From positions 1-64,000 of the forward strand of contig NZ_CADFGP010000017.1 in the NCBI RefSeq assembly GCF_902833905.1: DNA of 64,000 bases, read 5' to 3'. Shown here in pieces: positions 52,537-61,801 of this stretch. The position numbers were made by a program, and so were the translations under genes. Under the pieces are notes generated by a model. It ran no database searches. It saw nothing but the letters and a program-made list of their open reading frames with translations, and was not told the DNA's origin. This DNA comes from Paraburkholderia tuberum STM678 (GTDB lineage Bacteria > Pseudomonadota > Gammaproteobacteria > Burkholderiales > Burkholderiaceae). How positions within the stretch are numbered: the first letter of the stretch is position 1; the number at the start of each line of letters is the position of its first letter.

Positions 52537-52953
52537 CTATCGATATTCATCAATCTCAACCGTGCCGCCCATGGCTTCCATCATGGTGCGAATATCGTCG
52601 GGCACATCAGGCACGCGGTCGCCGCTCTCGTTGTACCAGTAACAGAAGAAGCGCATCCGAAGTCCCTTGTCTGCGAGCAGTTGGCCAAGTTCCGCTCTCG
52701 GCAGATTCAGGCGCCCAATCAGGTAACGCAAATGCGGCTCAAGTGAATCGCTACGAACTGCGCCCTCACTGCGCACGCCCCAAAGGCCAACGCGGCCCGG
52801 CGCGCTGCTCGGTCGCCCAGACGGTGTGGTGAACGGCTGTCCCTTGGTAATCGCTGTATCCGGCTTGATGTCGAAATACGCCGTCCAAAAGGCTGGCTCC
52901 AATGAGTCGCCAGATATGTAAAAGGTCGCGTGCGCAAGTTGGTGATCTGCCAT
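52537..52953 (-). CDS. DUF4279 protein, putative immunity protein (copy 2)
   Basis: 138 residues from ATG 52953, ten bases behind the toxin stop. HQLAHATFYISGDSLEP, GLWGVRSEGAVRSDSLEPHLRYLIG and the constant end YNESGDRVPDVPDD ... EIDEYR follow DUF4279. It resembles the orphan at 17924 more than the copy at 17012, in step with the likeness of the two toxin tails. Role as antidote is inferred from position and covariation. Confidence 0.65.
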   Translation of the reverse strand: MADHQLAHATFYISGDSLEPAFWTAYFDIKPDTAITKGQPFTTPSGRPSSAPGRVGLWGVRSEGAVRSDSLEPHLRYLIGRLNLPRAELGQLLADKGLRMRFFCYWYNESGDRVPDVPDDIRTMMEAMGGTVEIDEYR

Positions 52954-52963
52954 TGGAGCGGCC

Positions 52964-53740
52964 TCAGTTTGCCCAGTCATGAAAATTTCCGATGTGGTTA
53001 CCATTAAAGTACACGTCGCCGTTGTCATGCCAGATGACGTTATCGGCTGGCCCCAAGCCATTGCCTGGCTTGAACCTGTGCAAGATAGCCCCAAACGTCT
53101 TGCGGTCATACCCCAGCATCTTCGCCGCGTAGTTTGGGTTGTTCGTGCTCGCGGCGAGTTCAACCACATCGCCGCTCAACGCATCAGGCACATACTCAAA
53201 CGGCTGCGCGTCGCCGAGCAGCGTTGATGCGCCTCTATCGCTAGCTCTGGCTGCGCGGGCAGCGTTCAGTTGGGTTTGCCAGGTGGCCGGATCATACTGG
53301 ACGGACAAAATGGGTTCGCCGTCCGGGTGACTGCCTGTCCTCGCTACGGGATTCATTAACGGCGTGCTGCTGTACGGTGACGGAAACAGGCCGTGACGCG
53401 GACCTTTAACGGCAAGCAGTTTGCCCCGGCGAACCTCTTCGAGAAGCGCAACGATGACCCACCAGCCATCGGCGTCAGGATCGCGGTCCCGGACCCTATG
53501 AAAAAACAGCCAGCTGCGGCCAATGAGATTCCTGACCAGCTTCCGGTCCTCCTCCCACTTCCTGCGATTCAGTGCGGCGATAGCAAGAAATTCCCGCGTC
53601 TCCGCCCTGGCCCTCTCAAGGTCTGCGGCCTTGCCGAGGCACGCTTTATAGTGCCGTTCGTCGCAGATGACATAACAGCCACCCGGTGGCCGCTGGCAGA
53701 ACAGCTCTACGGAGTGCATTTCAAGTACGGACAGGGACAT
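52964..53740 (-). CDS. Putative polymorphic toxin with variable C-terminal domain (copy 2)
   Basis: 258 residues, same architecture as the copy at 16224. Up to KMLGYDRKTFG (about residue 216) the two differ at only some 17 positions by eye; beyond that the tail here reads AILHRFKPGNGLGPADNVIWHDNGDVYFNG and ends NHIGNFHDWAN. The switch point, the constant N-terminus and the linked immunity gene are the marks of a polymorphic toxin. No secretion signal is present, so a type VI or other contact-dependent carrier, or no export at all, must be considered. No VgrG, PAAR or Hcp gene is in the window. Confidence 0.6.
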   Translation of the reverse strand: MSLSVLEMHSVELFCQRPPGGCYVICDERHYKACLGKAADLERARAETREFLAIAALNRRKWEEDRKLVRNLIGRSWLFFHRVRDRDPDADGWWVIVALLEEVRRGKLLAVKGPRHGLFPSPYSSTPLMNPVARTGSHPDGEPILSVQYDPATWQTQLNAARAARASDRGASTLLGDAQPFEYVPDALSGDVVELAASTNNPNYAAKMLGYDRKTFGAILHRFKPGNGLGPADNVIWHDNGDVYFNGNHIGNFHDWAN

Positions 53741-54371
53741 AGGTGTGTCGATGGTCTATCTGAAGGCGCTGCCGGGGTTGACAGCAGTCAGATGATTACC
53801 GTGCGACAGGCAGTCCGTACATGGGCGACAGCCCAAAATCTCCACGGCTCTCGACGAAACGGAAAAAAGCGCCCGCAGGAACATTGCGGTTTTTCGCACC
53901 CGTAGCGCGGATGCTCGCGGGCAGCGACCGTACCGCTGGTCTATGACCTTTCCAGCCGCTGGCCGCACTCGCGCAGCAGATCATTCGCCCGAAGCCGCTG
54001 TTCGCGCCAATACGGCGCGTACGTCCGCGAGCGCATCCTCGAAGAGACCAAAAATCGACACCTGCGCAACCGTTGCCGCTTTGGAGAAAGTCGAATGCCC
54101 GTTGTGGGTCGGGCGCTGCCCGTCATGGCAAGTAGCCAGCGGCCAGGAGCGGCGACAATGCATCTGCGCAGTCGCCAGGAAATTTGATTTGAGTCGCCGC
54201 CCCCTCGCTCCCTTTATAATCCGGCATGACTCCCTCCACTCCCCACGCAGCAACCCGACGAGCGGAACCGCCCACGCGATTCATCGGTTCGCCGATTCCG
54301 CACACCTCGGCGACCCATTCGCCTTCCACGCATTTCGAACGCACGCGCCACGAGCCGCACTGGTCGGTCGT
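53741..54371. other. Toxin leader, junction and RIO kinase upstream region
   Basis: 53741-53944 is the conserved toxin leader. 54024-54058 repeats, but for one inserted A, the segment at 17771-17804. A TATAAT box at 54215-54220 is the likely -10 of the RIO kinase gene. The longest frames are not conserved at the protein level and I call no gene here. Confidence 0.5.
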
Positions 54372-55226
54372 ATGAAAATACCCAAACGGCTTGCACCGCT
54401 TCTTGACGAAGGACTCATCGACGAAGTGATCGGCCAGTTGATGAGCGGCAAGGAAGCAACCGTCTACGTCGTGCGCAGCGGCGACTCGATGCGGTGTGCA
54501 AAGGTCTACAAGGACGCGAAGCAGCGCAGTTTCCGGCAAGCCGCATCGTATCGGGACGGCCGCAAGGTCAAGAACAGCCGGCAGGCGCGTGCGATGGAAA
54601 AAGGTACTCGCTATGGGCGCCAGATGCAGGAGGAGTTGTGGCAAAACGCCGAAGTCGACGCACTGTTCCGACTTGCCGACGGGGGCGTGCGAGTGCCGCA
54701 ACCCTATATCTGTACCGATGGGGTGTTACTGATGGAACTGGTGGTCGACGCAACGGGTGACGTCGCGCCACGCCTCAACGACGTCCATCTGACTGAAGCG
54801 CGCGCCCTTGAACTGCACGCCCTGCTGCTCAACCAGGTTGTCCGCATGCTCTGCGCGGGTGTGATTCACGGCGACCTGTCCGAATACAACATCCTGCTGG
54901 CGGCTGATGGACCGGTGATCATCGATCTGCCTCAGGCCATCGACGCCGCCGCCAACAACGAAGCCGCCTCGATGCTCAAGCGTGACGTCGACAACCTCGC
55001 TGCGTACTTCGGACGGTTTGCACCGCAAATTCTCGGCGCGGATTACGGAACGGAGATCTGGGCGCTGTTCGAAGCAGGCGAGCTGCATGTCGAGGTCAAA
55101 CTGACCGGCCGCATCGAGCTCGACACGCGACCAGTCGACCTCGACAGCGTGCTGCAGGAACTCGAAGAGACACGTCTTGACGAAGACGCGCGAGTGCGGC
55201 GACAGCAGGAACTGAGCGCGAACTGA
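54372..55226 (+). CDS. RIO1 family serine protein kinase
   Basis: 284 residues from ATG 54372. ISGKEATVYVV-type nucleotide loop (LMSGKEATVYVVRSGD), the lysine in CAKVYKDAKQRSFR, the hinge LLMELV, the catalytic loop VIHGDLSEYNILL and the metal Asp in VIIDLPQAID are all present. The family is common in proteobacteria; the bacterial substrate is unknown. It lies at the junction of the second toxin block but looks intact. Confidence 0.9.
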   Translation: MKIPKRLAPLLDEGLIDEVIGQLMSGKEATVYVVRSGDSMRCAKVYKDAKQRSFRQAASYRDGRKVKNSRQARAMEKGTRYGRQMQEELWQNAEVDALFRLADGGVRVPQPYICTDGVLLMELVVDATGDVAPRLNDVHLTEARALELHALLLNQVVRMLCAGVIHGDLSEYNILLAADGPVIIDLPQAIDAAANNEAASMLKRDVDNLAAYFGRFAPQILGADYGTEIWALFEAGELHVEVKLTGRIELDTRPVDLDSVLQELEETRLDEDARVRRQQELSAN

Positions 55227-55387
55227 TAACCCGTGCTCGATGTACCCCGAAAGGTGCCCCGAAACAAGGTCTTCGACGAATGTTGCACCGGGAACCGGTT
55301 GCGCACCGTCAGAATAGTCGAGTTCGGCCAGTTTTCGTCGCTGGACCGAGCGTCGCGTTCGGTTGCCGCGCCACCGCAAATCCGTCC

Positions 55388-55954
55388 ATGTCAGTGGCGA
55401 TCGCGCAACGCGGCGCCGTGCGCATGAAGCGGATGATTGACGATCTTCTCGTCTTCACGCATACCCGCCTGGGTGACGCGCTTCCAGTGGACTTCACGTC
55501 GCGGGACATCGGGCGTATCTGCAACGATGCGGCAGATGAGGTACGCGCTTCGTATCCGGATGCACGGATCGACGTGCGCGTGACGGGCGAGACTGCCGGC
55601 AAGTGAGACCGCGCCCGCATCGGCCAACTGCTGATCAACCTGCTTGTGAACGCAGTCCAGCACGGTGCAGGGAATATAAGCGTGGATGCTCTCGGTCATG
55701 GTGGGCAGTTGACTCTCGTCGTGTCGAACGAAGGCAACCCGATACCAGCGGCCGCCCTGCCGATGCTCTTTGATCCATCGACACGGGCCAGCCGCCCGCC
55801 GAGGCAAAGCGGACCCTCCTCGAGTATGGGCCTGGGCCTTTACATCAGCCGGTGCATCGCACATGCGCACAACGGCACCATACAGGCCCGGTCGAAAGAC
55901 GGCAGGACGACCTTCACGGTCCAGATCCCCCGTTTTCCGTCGCACGTGCTCTGA
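55388..55954 (+). pseudogene. Sensor histidine kinase remnant
   Basis: VRMKRMIDDLLVFTHTRLG is the second helix of a HisKA domain without the phospho-accepting histidine upstream. The frame meets TGA at 55604-55606, where relatives have TGG (GKWDRARIGQLL), and then continues in the same frame with an HATPase: LLINLLVNAVQHG (N box), LTLVVSNEGNPIP (G1) and SSMGLGLYISRCIAHAHNG (G2). So a single nonsense change and loss of the N-terminal half inactivated it. No response regulator gene nearby. Confidence 0.8.
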
Positions 55955-56121
55955 CCGGAACGGCCTTGCGCCCCGGAGTTTCACGCCGGAGCTTGTTGCG
56001 CTTCGTCATGCCATTCCAGATCGCTCGCCGAGTCGGTCCCGTGCGTCGAACGGCCGCTGTACTCAAAAAGCTGACTCGGGGCGTGATATGGATAGTGGAT
56101 CGGCTAACAGCCATCGGCGCG

Positions 56122-57123
56122 TTAGCGACCGTCGCCAATGCGGGCCCATGCGAGCCTGTCTGACCGCATTTTGATGTATGCCGGATCAGAGGACAGCGCG
56201 GGAGAGAGTTCACTCCAGGTTAACTCGGAAGGCGGCCCAAGATAAAGGATGGCGTCGAACTGCTCCTGCATCACAGGAGAGCGGACAGGATCGACATATA
56301 TCTCCACCATGACGTCGTCGTGCCTAGTGAACATGGCGTGCGGATAATACGATCGAAAGCTCGCCTCTCCGAGCGGAGTGCCGAAAATGAGCGCAAGACT
56401 TGGCGTCAGCCAGGAGCTGACGTCGGACTGTAAAGTCGCCGGATCACCAAACACCGGGGTCCAAACAGAATAGACTTTGACGCCTTGGCTTTCCAGCAAC
56501 GAAACGATGGTATTCGGCAACGGGTTGAATCGTTGCTCTGCCTTCTCTGGGAATTTCAATTGCCAGTACAGGTTCTTGCGCAAAAGGTGCATGCCGCCAT
56601 AGACGACCAAAGCGCGGCGCTGCCTGGCCAGCACTTCACGTTGGATAATTTCAACCGCACAGGTGTTGCGGTCGCCCATGGCGTTCCAAGCCTTATCGAG
56701 ATCGTCGGCGCTATTGATTTTCGACCAATCTATCGGCGGATCGCCTAACAAGACGCGAATCTGACGGTCTTTAGGGAGCGAGGCATTCACATCGCGGACT
56801 TCACGAAAAAGCCCTTCAAAGACAGGACGATCCCACACATCGTGGGGCTGCGTAGTGTTTTGCCAAGCTTGGCGGAGTTGATTTTCGGGTACGTCATCCC
56901 CCGCAACGAACCGGTCCATCATCTCCTGATAAAGAGAATTGCCACTTTCAACTACGATGTCGTTCACGATGTAAGCAAATCGCGGGTCCCGGATCAGCGA
57001 AACCCGAAAAGCATATGCTTGCTCACAGCCGTGGCCGCCGTCGCAAAGCGCGACGACATCGTGGGATTTGAAAGCGTCAAGAATGGCGGCGATCGGATCA
57101 ATCGGACTTGCAGCTATTGTCAT
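56122..57123 (-). CDS. Hypothetical protein (333 aa), possible ChaN/erythromycin-esterase-like fold
   Basis: ATG 57123 with GGAG eight bases upstream. Motifs: VVALCDGGHGCEQAYAFRVSL (a G-x-H pattern at the start), IVNDIVVESGNSLYQEMMDRF, RQIRVLLGDPPIDW and ALVVYGGMHLLRKN. This spacing (start His, mid Glu, late GGxHL) recalls the heme-uptake/erythromycin-esterase-like proteins, but I am not certain. No signal peptide. Flanked by a broken kinase and a serine hydrolase; single gene. Confidence 0.55.
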   Translation of the reverse strand: MTIAASPIDPIAAILDAFKSHDVVALCDGGHGCEQAYAFRVSLIRDPRFAYIVNDIVVESGNSLYQEMMDRFVAGDDVPENQLRQAWQNTTQPHDVWDRPVFEGLFREVRDVNASLPKDRQIRVLLGDPPIDWSKINSADDLDKAWNAMGDRNTCAVEIIQREVLARQRRALVVYGGMHLLRKNLYWQLKFPEKAEQRFNPLPNTIVSLLESQGVKVYSVWTPVFGDPATLQSDVSSWLTPSLALIFGTPLGEASFRSYYPHAMFTRHDDVMVEIYVDPVRSPVMQEQFDAILYLGPPSELTWSELSPALSSDPAYIKMRSDRLAWARIGDGR

Positions 57124-57374
57124 CGTGTGGGCTCCATCACTCTGGCGGCGAACGTTACGAATCGTTGACCAAGCATTTATGACGGTCGGACAGGCGGCAG
57201 GGTTCTGCGTGAGGCATTTGGTTGGGTGTCTGGGTCCAATCAACGCGACCTTCTTTTGTGGGTCGACATGAGCCGGATGCCTTAAGCGGAAGTCAGCTCG
57301 AACGCGCCCTCCCGATCTCACCCGCCAGTGCATTCCCCAATACAGCTCCTGTCGATGATGATGGGCCGCGCGGT

Positions 57375-59138
57375 TTAATCGGCGATCGGCTCTTCATGCT
57401 CCATCGTATCGGCGGAATCAGCATTCTCGACCCGAGTCAAAACGAACTCGGCGACCGAGTTCCAGTGCCTCAATGCGGCCACGCGCCCGTTTTCCATCAC
57501 GAACTCGAATGTCCTTTGTGGCCATTTCGGGTTGCGAAACTGAAGACCCTTGAGCGGAGTTAAAACTTCCGCAGGAGCCTCTGGAAAGTGCAGCATGAGC
57601 TGGTTGTCGCGCCGCAGCTTGATCGCGCACCTGGCGCCGAAAGCAGCCTGGTACGTGCCGGTAAGCTGCTTGAGCACACCTGGCGCAGGCGCGTCCGGAA
57701 TCCGGACGAACACGGCATCCGTCGCGTCGAGCCACAAACTGACGCGGTCGATATCGCCGAGTGGACTGGTCAGAAACGACATGGACCACGCGCCTTCGGC
57801 CTCGTCATCGTCGGTATCGAACCGGTCGTAGTGGTAATGATGCAATGGCAGCTTCGTTTGACGGAAACGAAACTGAAGCTGGAAATCGTTGAGCGAGATA
57901 TGTAGTTGCCCGTAGGCAGGATGCTCGTAGCGACCCACGTAGTCTGCGAGATCGTGTGAGGGCCGCGTGTCTGGAATTGCGCTTGGCCTTACCCGTTCGC
58001 GCGACTCGCGCATGTTCTGCTTTGCTTTCAAATGGAACTCGCGCAATGCGTCCATCGAACTCGACTCACCCAGTCCCAGCAGGCGGTCGTAGACGTTGTA
58101 GCCGACGGCATTTCGCAGCATCGAGCAGTGGTCCCCGATCACGAACACGACTACGCCCAATTTCTCGCTCGGTAAATACGAGACCTGCGAATGGAAGGCG
58201 CGGAGATCGCCGCCATGACTCGCAAGCAGATGTCCCCGATACGAAGAGGTTTGCCGGCCCATCCCATAGATTGAATTAATCTCCGGCTCAAAACCAAGGA
58301 CGTCGCCCAGCGGGTCCGGAAATGCGAGCCCAGGCGCCAAAGTAGCCTGCAGTATCTGCTCCGGAATCACCTTCTTTCCGGCCATCACCCCGTTGTTTAT
58401 CAACACGGCCAGCCAGCGACTCATATCATCGAGGCTAGAGACGATGCTCCCCGCTGGACTCGACCAGTTCAACTCCGGATACGGTGTCTGCCAGAGCGCC
58501 TCACTATCGCGCCTCTCCGTGAACGGTACCGCGTGATTCGGATGAGCCAGCATGTCGGCAATGGTGAAAGCAGTCTGGGGCATACCCACAGGACTCAGAA
58601 CCTCGTCGCGGACGAATTGATCCCACGACTTGCCGCTTAGCAACTCGATGATGTGGCCCACAGCCTCGTACATCATATTGTTGTAGATAAGCTTCGATCG
58701 AAATGGAGCGATAGGCTTCATGAATCGGATCCGGTCGAATAGTTCCTTCTTTGAGAACTCGGCTCTATGCAGGATCATGTCGTACCGGGGCACGCCGGTA
58801 CGATGACCGAGCATATCGCGTAGTGTCACCGCGGCATCGAGCGACTTGTCGTAAAAGCGCAAACTCGGGACAACATCGCGGATCGGCTGATCGAAGGTCA
58901 GCACGCCCTTTTCGACTAGAATTCCGGCGGCAATGGCCGTAAATAACTTGGTGTTCGATGCGATAGGAAACAAAGTTGACGATAAAAACGGCAGTCTGTT
59001 TGCATAGTCACGATAACCGTAGCCTCTCGTGAAGATGACTTTTTCGTCTTTCACAATACAGACGCCTATGCCGGGTGCATTCCATTCATGCACCTGTGCT
59101 TCTATGTAATCGTCGAAATCGCCCAGATCGCTTAGCAT
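57375..59138 (-). CDS. Serine hydrolase, class C beta-lactamase/esterase family
   Basis: 587 residues. Residues about 1-370 are the beta-lactamase fold: SNTK (S-x-x-K nucleophile, about residue 60), YNN (Y-x-N, about 150) and HGG (replacing KTG, about 310). A linker and a DUF3471-like C-terminal domain follow. No signal peptide, so a cytoplasmic esterase or peptidase is more likely than a secreted beta-lactamase. AAAGGACGG precedes the ATG. Confidence 0.85.
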   Translation of the reverse strand: MLSDLGDFDDYIEAQVHEWNAPGIGVCIVKDEKVIFTRGYGYRDYANRLPFLSSTLFPIASNTKLFTAIAAGILVEKGVLTFDQPIRDVVPSLRFYDKSLDAAVTLRDMLGHRTGVPRYDMILHRAEFSKKELFDRIRFMKPIAPFRSKLIYNNMMYEAVGHIIELLSGKSWDQFVRDEVLSPVGMPQTAFTIADMLAHPNHAVPFTERRDSEALWQTPYPELNWSSPAGSIVSSLDDMSRWLAVLINNGVMAGKKVIPEQILQATLAPGLAFPDPLGDVLGFEPEINSIYGMGRQTSSYRGHLLASHGGDLRAFHSQVSYLPSEKLGVVVFVIGDHCSMLRNAVGYNVYDRLLGLGESSSMDALREFHLKAKQNMRESRERVRPSAIPDTRPSHDLADYVGRYEHPAYGQLHISLNDFQLQFRFRQTKLPLHHYHYDRFDTDDDEAEGAWSMSFLTSPLGDIDRVSLWLDATDAVFVRIPDAPAPGVLKQLTGTYQAAFGARCAIKLRRDNQLMLHFPEAPAEVLTPLKGLQFRNPKWPQRTFEFVMENGRVAALRHWNSVAEFVLTRVENADSADTMEHEEPIAD

Positions 59139-59365
59139 CTACCGTCCTTTGATTCGAAGGTCAGTGAAGACTGGAGCAAGTCAAAAACCGCAAGAAATTC
59201 TACAGGGAACAATAAAAAGCATTCGATTAGTGAATCGCTAATGCCACGACTGCGTTCCTGAACGAACGGCCGTTATGGAGAAAATTGAACGACCCTTGCG
59301 GGTCGGGTATCGCCCATCGAGGTTGGCGCAGACTGATTTTCTCTTCACTTGAAAGGAGAGTCGAA

Positions 59366-59760
59366 ATGGACGCGATCATCGTCGGCAACGTGCCGCGCGT
59401 GCCGTGGAACAATGACAAGCTAACCGGGCAGAAGTCGCCGCTGAAGCTCAAGGAGATTTGGGCCATTCGGATTCGCCTGCAATTGGGGGCGAAAACCCGT
59501 GATCTGGCGATGTGCAATCTGGCGATCGACAGCAAACTTCGAGCGTGCGACCTGACAAAACTTCGAGTCCGCGATGTCTGTCTGGGCACACGTAGCGCCC
59601 CGGGCGACCGTTATGCAACAGAAAACGCAGCGGCCGGTGCAATTCGAGATCACCGAGCAAACGCGGCATAGCGTGGGAAGCTGGATCAAGGCAGCAGCTC
59701 TGTGTCCTTCAGATTTCCTGGTCCCGGGGCGAATACACGCACGCTGTCCGGTCAGGATGA
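59366..59760 (+). pseudogene. Tyrosine recombinase, frameshifted and truncated
   Basis: ATG 59366 behind AAGGAGAG. KLKEIWAIRIRLQLGAKTRDLAM and LAIDSKLRACDLTKLRVRDV (with the catalytic Arg of box I) are in one frame; about 59590 the frame shifts and VMQQKTQRPVQFEITEQTR follows in the next; the text decays after DFLVPGRIH. Box II (HxxR) and the catalytic Tyr are missing. This is a stand-alone integrase type often found on Burkholderia plasmids and islands. Confidence 0.82.
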
Positions 59761-59830
59761 GACATTCGACACACGTTTCTGATTCGTCGACAATCGGTGA
59801 ATATAGACAAACCTCGACGGAAGACTTGAG

Positions 59831-60364
59831 ATGATGCTGCGGCCGACAGAAATCCAAATTGAATCAACCCGGCTCTTGATCAAACCGTTCTCGGCCAACG
59901 ACGCGGATGCTGCGTTCTCGTTCATCACCCCTTCGCTCACCCGTCACATGGCGCGGGAGCCGCCTGCATCCCGGCAGGATTTTGATGGTGTTTGGCGGTC
60001 CTGGGTGCCGTCGATTGACGATGGGTCAGACTATGTGTTCGCGATACGTCAACGCGCCGACGGGAGTTTCCTTGGGTTAGCCGGGCTTCACCGCGTCCGC
60101 ACCGAGAGCCCGGAACTCGGTATCTGGATTCGTGAAGATCGTCATCGAAATGGGTTTGGTTGTGAAGCTGTGACCCTTGTTGCACACTGGGCAACGCGAA
60201 CCATTGGTTGTGAAAGCTTTACCTATCCGGTTGCCGAAGAGAACCGTCCCAGCCGGCGCATCGCCGAATCGCTAGGCGGCGTCATTGTGGAAAGCCGCGC
60301 GACGCCAAAGTACAAGTCTGTGGTTTACAGAATTCCTCGCCGGCCAGTCGCAAGCGAGGTATAG
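59831..60364 (+). CDS. GNAT acetyltransferase, RimJ/RimL-like
   Basis: 177 residues. ESTRLLIKPFSANDADAAFSFI at the N-terminus, LGIWIREDRHRNGFGCEAVTLV (acetyl-CoA loop of the R-x-x-x-G-x-G type) and EENRPSRRIAESLGGV are the GNAT blocks. Probable target an N-terminal amine or small molecule. GGAAG precedes the start. It directly follows the recombinase relic. Confidence 0.85.
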   Translation: MMLRPTEIQIESTRLLIKPFSANDADAAFSFITPSLTRHMAREPPASRQDFDGVWRSWVPSIDDGSDYVFAIRQRADGSFLGLAGLHRVRTESPELGIWIREDRHRNGFGCEAVTLVAHWATRTIGCESFTYPVAEENRPSRRIAESLGGVIVESRATPKYKSVVYRIPRRPVASEV

Positions 60365-60461
60365 GCGATTCTGCCTGTGGACTGGCTTCCGTCGGGCAAG
60401 ATCGGTCAGTCAAGGTCAACGCCCAGATCGTCAACTGCATGCGTGTCGGTCGACGCGAGTA

Positions 60462-61103
60462 TTAGCGACCCGATAACGATGAACTGCTCCAGCGTTCATA
60501 CAATGCTGCGATATCCGTGGCACAGAGCAACTTCATCGACTTGCCGATCTCGTCCAGCGGCCAGTCCCACCAGTTCATCTCGAGGAGCATCCCGATCTCA
60601 TCGTCCGAAAAGCGCTTTCGGATCGGCTTTGCCGGATTCCCTCCGATGATCGTATAGGGTTCAACGTCCTTCGTGACAACGGCGCAACTCCCGATCACGG
60701 CACCGTGACCGATGTGAACACCTGGCATGATCATCGCTTCGGAACCGATCCAGACGTCATTCCCGACAACCGTATCGCCGGCGGGTTCGAATGCATCGCA
60801 GGCGTCAGCAAACGCCGGTTCTTCCGTCATGTAGAAGAAGGGAAATGTGGTTACCCAATCGTTCCGGTGCCCCTGGTTGCCCGCCATCATGAACGTCGCA
60901 CCACTTCCGATAGAGCAGAAGCTACCGATGATCAGCCGGTCGACACCTGTGCGGTCTGGCAACAGGTAGCGTGCACAGTCATCAAAGGAGTGTCCGTGAT
61001 AGTAGCCAGAGTAGTAGCTGTAACGCCCCACGATGATGTTGGGATTGGTTACCTGCTCTGAAAGCGGCTTCCCCTTGAAGGGGCTGTCGAAGTAATTCTT
61101 CAT
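60462..61103 (-). CDS. catB: CatB-type xenobiotic (chloramphenicol) O-acetyltransferase
   Basis: 213 residues from ATG 61103, where MKNYFDSPFKGK is the family start (another ATG lies one codon upstream). NIIVGRYSYYSGYYHGHSFDDCARYL, FCSIGSGATFMMAGNQGHRNDW (catalytic His) and the hexapeptide-repeat left-handed helix (NDVWIGSEAMIMPGVHIGHGAVIGS) are typical of type B acetyltransferases, which can inactivate chloramphenicol or act on other hydroxyls. The symbol clashes with muconate cycloisomerase catB at 26709; they are unrelated. Confidence 0.92.
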   Translation of the reverse strand: MKNYFDSPFKGKPLSEQVTNPNIIVGRYSYYSGYYHGHSFDDCARYLLPDRTGVDRLIIGSFCSIGSGATFMMAGNQGHRNDWVTTFPFFYMTEEPAFADACDAFEPAGDTVVGNDVWIGSEAMIMPGVHIGHGAVIGSCAVVTKDVEPYTIIGGNPAKPIRKRFSDDEIGMLLEMNWWDWPLDEIGKSMKLLCATDIAALYERWSSSSLSGR

Positions 61104-61249
61104 CAAGGGACCACGCTGTAGTCTGGGGCGCGTTTATCGTTCGAGCACGCAGGTTACGAGCCGCTGCGTAAATTCGCGACAATCAGAGAGAATTCCGGTC
61201 GCTCACGGCGCAGCGTCAAGTTCACATCCTGGCGTCAGCGAGTGGCCAT

Positions 61250-61801
61250 CTACGCCCGACGATCACTTTCGAGCAGCCCGTACAGCGCGCTATCCGACAC
61301 CTCATCGCCAACTATCCAGCGATCACGCAACAACCCTTCGCGGACAAATCCGAGCCGTTCGAGAAGAAGCGCCGAGGCTACATTTCGTGGGTCGATATCC
61401 GCCTCAATCCGGCGTAAATTCAGCGTGCCGAACGCGTGCTCGATCAGCGCGGAAACCGCCTCACTCATATATCCGTTTCCCCAATGCTTGCGTTGCAGAC
61501 CAAAGCCTATCTCCGCGCGTCGGCATTGCTCGTCTGCATGAAAGAGAGCGCAATCACCGAGCACTTCGCCGGTTGTCTGCAACTCGACTGCACAGATGAA
61601 GTCCTGGCCGCCAGCTGACGTCTTCAATTTACGTGCGACTCGATCCGTTGCCTGATCCAGGGACGTCATCGCCGGAAACGAAAAATAGCGCATCGCATCC
61701 GCGTCCGACCAGATCGCGAACAGTGGTTGCGCGTCTTCATGACGAAGCGGCCGCAGAACGAGGCGTGGGGTAGTCAGCGTGACGGGCTCGAATAATGGCA
61801 T
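61250..61801 (-). CDS. GNAT acetyltransferase
   Basis: 183 residues from ATG 61801 (MPLFEPVTLTTPRLVLRPL); upstream extension lacks conservation. IGFGLQRKHWGNGYMSEAVSALIEHAF is the acetyl-CoA loop and NVASALLLERLGFVREGLLR the C-terminal block. RimJ/RimL subgroup. It is one of two GNAT genes plus CatB within 2 kb. Confidence 0.87.
   Translation of the reverse strand: MPLFEPVTLTTPRLVLRPLRHEDAQPLFAIWSDADAMRYFSFPAMTSLDQATDRVARKLKTSAGGQDFICAVELQTTGEVLGDCALFHADEQCRRAEIGFGLQRKHWGNGYMSEAVSALIEHAFGTLNLRRIEADIDPRNVASALLLERLGFVREGLLRDRWIVGDEVSDSALYGLLESDRRA

Larger units (their letters stand above)
52380..53944 (-). repeat. Toxin/immunity cassette, copy 2 of the long inverted repeat
   Basis: Opposite-strand counterpart of 16020-17586. 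Order on the minus strand: leader, toxin, DUF4279 gene, terminator, then the reversed integrase tail shared with the integrase listed at 51925-52441. Confidence 0.85.

Noticed and set aside
55601..55606. Selenocysteine reading of the TGA in the histidine kinase
   Set aside because: No SECIS-like hairpin follows and the position is a plain Trp in relatives; a nonsense mutation is simpler.
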